A DNA stretch of 64,000 nucleotides, from contig NZ_CP011125.1 in assembly GCF_000737325.1 (NCBI RefSeq), positions 7,874,001-7,938,000 on the forward strand. Direction: 5' to 3'. The notes below the pieces were generated by a model. It made no database searches. It was not told where the DNA came from and saw only the letters and a program-made list of their open reading frames with translations. Below are positions 61,301-64,000 of the stretch, piece by piece. The position numbers and the translations under genes are program-made. Positions within the stretch are counted from its first letter, which is position 1, and every line of letters begins with the position of its first letter. Origin of the DNA: Sandaracinus amylolyticus. Its GTDB lineage: Bacteria > Myxococcota_A > Polyangia > Polyangiales > Sandaracinaceae.

Positions 61301-64000
61301 CCCGAGGTGCGCATGTCGGGCGACGGGCTGCGCGGGATGGTCGGACTCTCGCGCGTCGACAGCGCGCGCCACGAGCTGCGCATCCTGCTCGAGCACCGCG
61401 CGTTCGCTTCGCGCAGCGAGGGCCTGCCGCACCTGTCGGCGATCGTCGACGTCGACCTGCCGCTCGTCGACGGCGAGCTCGAGGCGCTCAACAGCACCGG
61501 CGAGAGCCGCGTGCGCGGCGCCCTCCGCGAGGCGACGTGCGAGCTCGTCGGCAAGATCGCGACGTCGCTCGACGGCGCGCTGGCGCACGACGAGCCCGCG
61601 CTCGCGCTCGTCGACGCATGGCTCGCCGAGACGGTCGCGGGCGGAAAGAAGCGCGCCGCGTCGGAGCGCGCGATGGACGCGCTGCGGAACGCGTCGGTCT
61701 TCGAGACGGTGCAGGGCGGGCGCGCGTCGATCACCGCGTGCACGGTGTCGCGCCGGACCCTCCGCATCGCCGCGCCGATCGATCGCTGGCTCGGCGCGGC
61801 GCTCGGAGAGGAGCCCGACACGCTGGACGCGCCGATCCTCGCGCTCTCCGGCGATGGCGCGCTCGCGCGGGTCGTGCGTGCGCTCGCGCCCAGCGTGGTC
61901 CGCGACGTGAGCGCCGACGTGCGTCGCCTCCAGGCCACGCGGCGCGTGCGCTGCGGCCTCGCCGAGCGCCCTCGCCTCCGCCACGTGCGCGACACGCGCT
62001 TCCGCTGGACGCTCGAGGATCTGCTCGCGGTCGCGCTTCCCTCGGAGCGCGACGCGTTCGAGGTGCTCGGCATCGGCGAGATCGCGCTGCGCGGCGACGG
62101 CAGCACGCACGTCGCGCTGCACGAAGCGGGTGTGTCGGTGACCAGGCTCGACCTCGATCTGCGACCGAGCGTCGTGATCGCGTGCGAGCCGTCGTTCCCG
62201 GTCTCGCCCGAGGTCGCGCCCGCCGACCGCACGCGCCTCGACGCGGCGGTGCGAGAGGTGCTCGCGCGCGCGATCCGTCATCTCGTCGAGACCGTGCCGC
62301 ACGAGACGCTGCCCGGCTGGGTGCGCGGCGCGCTGCGCGAGAGCGCGCTGCTCGGCGGCCGCGCCCACCTCGAGTCGCTGCCCGATCTGCCGATGTTCGA
62401 GACGACCGCGGGAGGCTGGGCGTCGTTCCGCGATCTGCAGGCCCAGGTCGCGCGCTTCGCGAAGCTCTGGGTCACGCACAACCCCGGACAGAGCCTCGAG
62501 CCGCTCGATCCCGAGCGCATCGCGATCCGCGTGCCGCGCCCCGACGCGACGAACCTCGGCGCGGTGATCGCGACGCAGGACGCGGATCCCGAGCTGCGCC
62601 TCGACGCGATCGCGCGCGCCCACCTCGCGCGCCCCAAGGTCGAGGTCGTCGGGCCCTCGGCGGGCGAGCGCGCGCGTGCGATCGCGGAAGCGCGCATCGA
62701 GGGCCACGAGGGCGTGGTGCTCGCGCTCTTGCCGACGCACGCGAACGTCCGCGCGATGCACGCGTCGCGCGAGCGTCATCCGCTCGGCACCGTGCCCGAT
62801 CCCGCGTCGTGGCCCGCGCTCTCGTGGGTCGACGAGCCGCGCTTCACGCCCGACCGCACGTGGAGCGCGCCCCAGCCGGACGGCGTGCTCGAGGAGGTCT
62901 CCGCCGCGGTGCTGAAGGCTTGCGAGCACGCGCTCGAGAGCGCGTTCCCCGCGCCGGAGCGCCCGTTCGCGATGGTGCGCGTCGATCGCACGTTCTCGAC
63001 GCAGGCGCTCTCGGGTCGCGGCGCGCAGGCGCGCGGCGTGCTGTGGATCGAGCCCGCGGGTGATGCGACGGTCGGCGTGCTCGACGCGTACGAGCGCTCC
63101 GAGCGCGTGCTCTCGACGTCGCGCGGCCCCGCGCGCCTGCCGCTCGCGGGCGAGCTCGCGATCGTCGGCGTCGCGGGCGTGGGCGCGAGCGCGGTGCTCA
63201 CGTCGATCGCGAACCACGCGTACGAGCGCATGACGCGCGACATCGCGCGGCGCCTGGCGCGGAACGAGCGCGGTGCCGAGGAGCGCGATCTCGACCTCGC
63301 GGAGATGGTGCGCGCGGGCGCGCTCGGCTTCGTCGAGCAGACGCACCCGGGCGCCGCGATCGCCCTTCCCTTCCTCGACCTCTCGTACCGCGGCGCGAAG
63401 GGCGACGTGCTCGGTCTCACGCGCGAGCTCGCCGATCGTCAGGCCGCGCTGCTCGTCCCGCCGGCGCGCATCGCGCACGCGCGCGAGCTCGACTGGAAGG
63501 GACCGATCCTCTTCGAAGACGGCTCGCTCGCGGCGACGCGCGCGATCCTCGCGTTCGGCGATCGCGTCGTGCGCTTCGAGCAGGCGCTCGCCGATCGTGT
63601 GCGCGAGACGCCCGTCGTGCGCGCGCAGCCCGAGCAGCTCCCCGCCACCGGCCCGGCGCCGATCGCGCCGACACCCGCGCCGCCGCCGGCCGCGGCGCCG
63701 AAGCGCGTGGAGCCGCCGAAGCCCGCGCCGCGCGCCGCGGATCCGCTCGCCGAGCGTGTCGACGCGACGCTGCGACGCGCGGGCGCGGCGCGCGGATCGA
63801 TGCCGCGCATCCGCGCGCTCCCGCTCTCGACGCAGCCGCTCGCCTCGCTGCGCCCCGACGGCAGTGTCGAGATCGCGCGCGCGCATCCGCTCGCCGACGC
63901 GCTCGCGCGCACCGGCGATCACCCCGACGCGCTCGCCATCCTCGCCGCGCACGTGATCGGCCTCGCTGCGCGCGGCACCGACGACGCGCACGAGGCCGAG
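58331..64000 (+). CDS. Giant protein with degenerate N-terminal GHKL fold (runs off edge)
   Basis: Open frame from ATG 58331 (sharing ATGA with the ATPase stop) through base 64000 without a stop: 1890 residues and continuing. The N-terminus, MWALEAVRAAASASSTAVHV (41-60), WEGTPIAREELTRLFDELV (71-89) and RLLATAINTALGLGPRWVD (101-119), lines up in order with FFRELVQNSIDAGATSIHV, DDGAGMTREILENDLTVLF and GKFGIGFVSVLAVEPEVVI of the ATPase next door. The Mg Asn and the G1/G2 glycines are lost, so ATP binding is improbable. The rest has repeated beta/alpha stretches of unknown kind and, near residue 1772 on, a Pro/Ala-rich linker and a TPR-like helical tail. Another frame listing for this region is antisense or shifted noise; codon use (third-position G/C) is strongly for this frame. 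No known family; a scaffold or client-binding partner of the ATPase is inferred. Confidence 0.8.
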   Translation, partial: MSRSRKPRAATGSRVGGGRLRVDAARAVHKLRDYQLADPAMWALEAVRAAASASSTAVHVDGDADDVWVAWEGTPIAREELTRLFDELVSPQASDDRRALRLLATAINTALGLGPRWVDVYTLGDVGEGAARVRYTPDLLAAGHEGTAEGLRRLAPVDATLPAGAPTITRGVVVHLRRFPALEALSLLATGQESRELRYVRRACEDFPIPLRIARGALARHHADGDLLRVRLDASVLGEDRDGFIAIVDPSAARAEPWIDFAELGVVLATQPLELGIPFQTGARVPVRARIDTARLPTNASRSAVRRDERWIAALEEHLVERFGDLVARVVRELGDAPEGAWDVDRRARLRAAALQLAAAWCGGPEWRRLAGALQAVAMPERLAPLFDAPIARDAIGRARSLRELARAEDVGAHTGAEPLPAELAPWIGDVPWVPPGDALARVWGADPPRSARRTIEVARASREARARWLEKPITPPAITPRAEHVVIAPLTAPGRSARSCVPATLFARPDLAGEVALDPSPARASTITLLVEGRATEISRVAVPVSFDAIATASDLRVAADHTCLVADDARGALLLAIDGARVIACESIARRLAGQDAPKGDPVRWVDPDGGLDEHDAARVVRAGIFVAVELLHRLGTGDASAGATRLLESKSPLLDAPVWPTVTGERVSLADLVALGSDPASAIGSVTSVPHAPWEPEGRRVLVLDLRERDLLATLLPGLAIIDYDGATAPPTAARIARGLRAECVAAIEIEAADHRGAIGLHGGAGAIQLTHAGRTLRDVPLPTGAPRAGWLLAIDDDRVVPGASAPRHVPHAAPYDDIMGHLARLVVAMADALLGCEVPGLHAAPLHPAPDRLLLAAFFEACRGVRPSAANVLGRERMQALRKARLFRGAYSDRLSSLDDLVAALGGELVYVTPVAIAEDRSAPPPDFDPLLATDDVAESIGRFFQVRVTNGIAELERRRRDARRHARIEAHRALPKRALELTRCEPEVRMSGDGLRGMVGLSRVDSARHELRILLEHRAFASRSEGLPHLSAIVDVDLPLVDGELEALNSTGESRVRGALREATCELVGKIATSLDGALAHDEPALALVDAWLAETVAGGKKRAASERAMDALRNASVFETVQGGRASITACTVSRRTLRIAAPIDRWLGAALGEEPDTLDAPILALSGDGALARVVRALAPSVVRDVSADVRRLQATRRVRCGLAERPRLRHVRDTRFRWTLEDLLAVALPSERDAFEVLGIGEIALRGDGSTHVALHEAGVSVTRLDLDLRPSVVIACEPSFPVSPEVAPADRTRLDAAVREVLARAIRHLVETVPHETLPGWVRGALRESALLGGRAHLESLPDLPMFETTAGGWASFRDLQAQVARFAKLWVTHNPGQSLEPLDPERIAIRVPRPDATNLGAVIATQDADPELRLDAIARAHLARPKVEVVGPSAGERARAIAEARIEGHEGVVLALLPTHANVRAMHASRERHPLGTVPDPASWPALSWVDEPRFTPDRTWSAPQPDGVLEEVSAAVLKACEHALESAFPAPERPFAMVRVDRTFSTQALSGRGAQARGVLWIEPAGDATVGVLDAYERSERVLSTSRGPARLPLAGELAIVGVAGVGASAVLTSIANHAYERMTRDIARRLARNERGAEERDLDLAEMVRAGALGFVEQTHPGAAIALPFLDLSYRGAKGDVLGLTRELADRQAALLVPPARIAHARELDWKGPILFEDGSLAATRAILAFGDRVVRFEQALADRVRETPVVRAQPEQLPATGPAPIAPTPAPPPAAAPKRVEPPKPAPRAADPLAERVDATLRRAGAARGSMPRIRALPLSTQPLASLRPDGSVEIARAHPLADALARTGDHPDALAILAAHVIGLAARGTDDAHEAE

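Noticed and set aside
58169..63991. Long antisense frame (minus strand) and shifted + strand frames over the giant pseudo-GHKL gene
   Set aside because: Composed mainly of Arg, His and Ala with no motif. The frame from 58331 has a coupled start, G/C third positions and alignment with its neighbour.
1..64000. tRNA, rRNA, CRISPR arrays, insertion sequences and prophage
   Set aside because: No tRNA-like clover-leaf element with a 3' GGTTCGA arm, no spaced short repeats other than the coding array, and no transposase or integrase sequence was seen. A proper tRNA and IS search would be decisive.

Overview
The window is very GC-rich DNA, densely coding on both strands, and most likely comes from a Myxococcota bacterium of the Polyangia/Sandaracinus type. 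That is inferred from gene content: many small lipoproteins ending their signal in A-C, a DUF4215/MopE-like Cys-rich lipoprotein, a DUF1552/DUF1592 pair, a LamG lipoprotein, a giant coiled-coil lipoprotein and relaxed ATGA/GTGA gene overlaps. No rRNA, tRNA, CRISPR or insertion sequence was recognised. Because of the base composition, long non-coding frames shadow nearly every gene; the features list keeps only frames supported by recognisable protein sequence.

Layout. (1) 1-11199: a truncated secreted lipoprotein gene coupled to an aldo/keto reductase; a HExxH (M91-like) metalloprotease with a prepilin-like N-terminus; a LamG lipoprotein; the ribosome-assembly GTPases era and der overlapping as an operon; a Cys-rich MopE-like lipoprotein; an M1 aminopeptidase lipoprotein; and a short lipoprotein pair. 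(2) 11298-33983: a single co-directional ABC-transporter-dependent (group 2, Kps-type) capsule locus. It starts behind a good sigma-54 -24/-12 match and reads kdsD/kpsF, small lipoprotein, kpsM, kpsT, kpsE, kpsD, kdsA, kdsC, kdsB, a fused kpsC-kpsS, then nine kilobases or more of serotype-type genes (methyltransferase-like proteins, glycosyltransferases, a sulfotransferase/GT2/GT4 fusion), ending at a GC hairpin. Almost every junction is a 1-4 bp stop/start overlap. The genes together make Kdo, activate it, build the poly-Kdo linker on lipid, assemble the repeat and export it. A Trm112/methyltransferase gene faces the locus from the other side. (3) 35506-46465: ettA with a strong terminator, a small lipoprotein, the DUF1552/DUF1592 operon, an M19-like hydrolase lipoprotein, and a DUF2314 lipoprotein coupled to the helicase hrpB. 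(4) 46469-55531: a 2486-residue lipoprotein with an 11-copy 18-bp repeat, a small membrane protein and a ferritin-like lipoprotein. (5) 55648-64000: a lipoprotein, a 77-residue protein, an Hsp90-type GHKL ATPase and, overlapping it by 4 bp, a giant (at least 1890 residues) gene that runs off the right edge and starts with what looks like a decayed copy of the same ATPase fold.

The most promising candidate for an undescribed system is region 5: an active-looking Hsp90-like ATPase plus a giant pseudo-ATPase partner. Other points worth a look are the pilin-like/M91 protease, the KpsC-KpsS fusion with a complete Kdo gene set, the pseudo-sulfotransferase fusion, and the repeated pattern of -10-like hexamers a few bases upstream of SD-less start codons.
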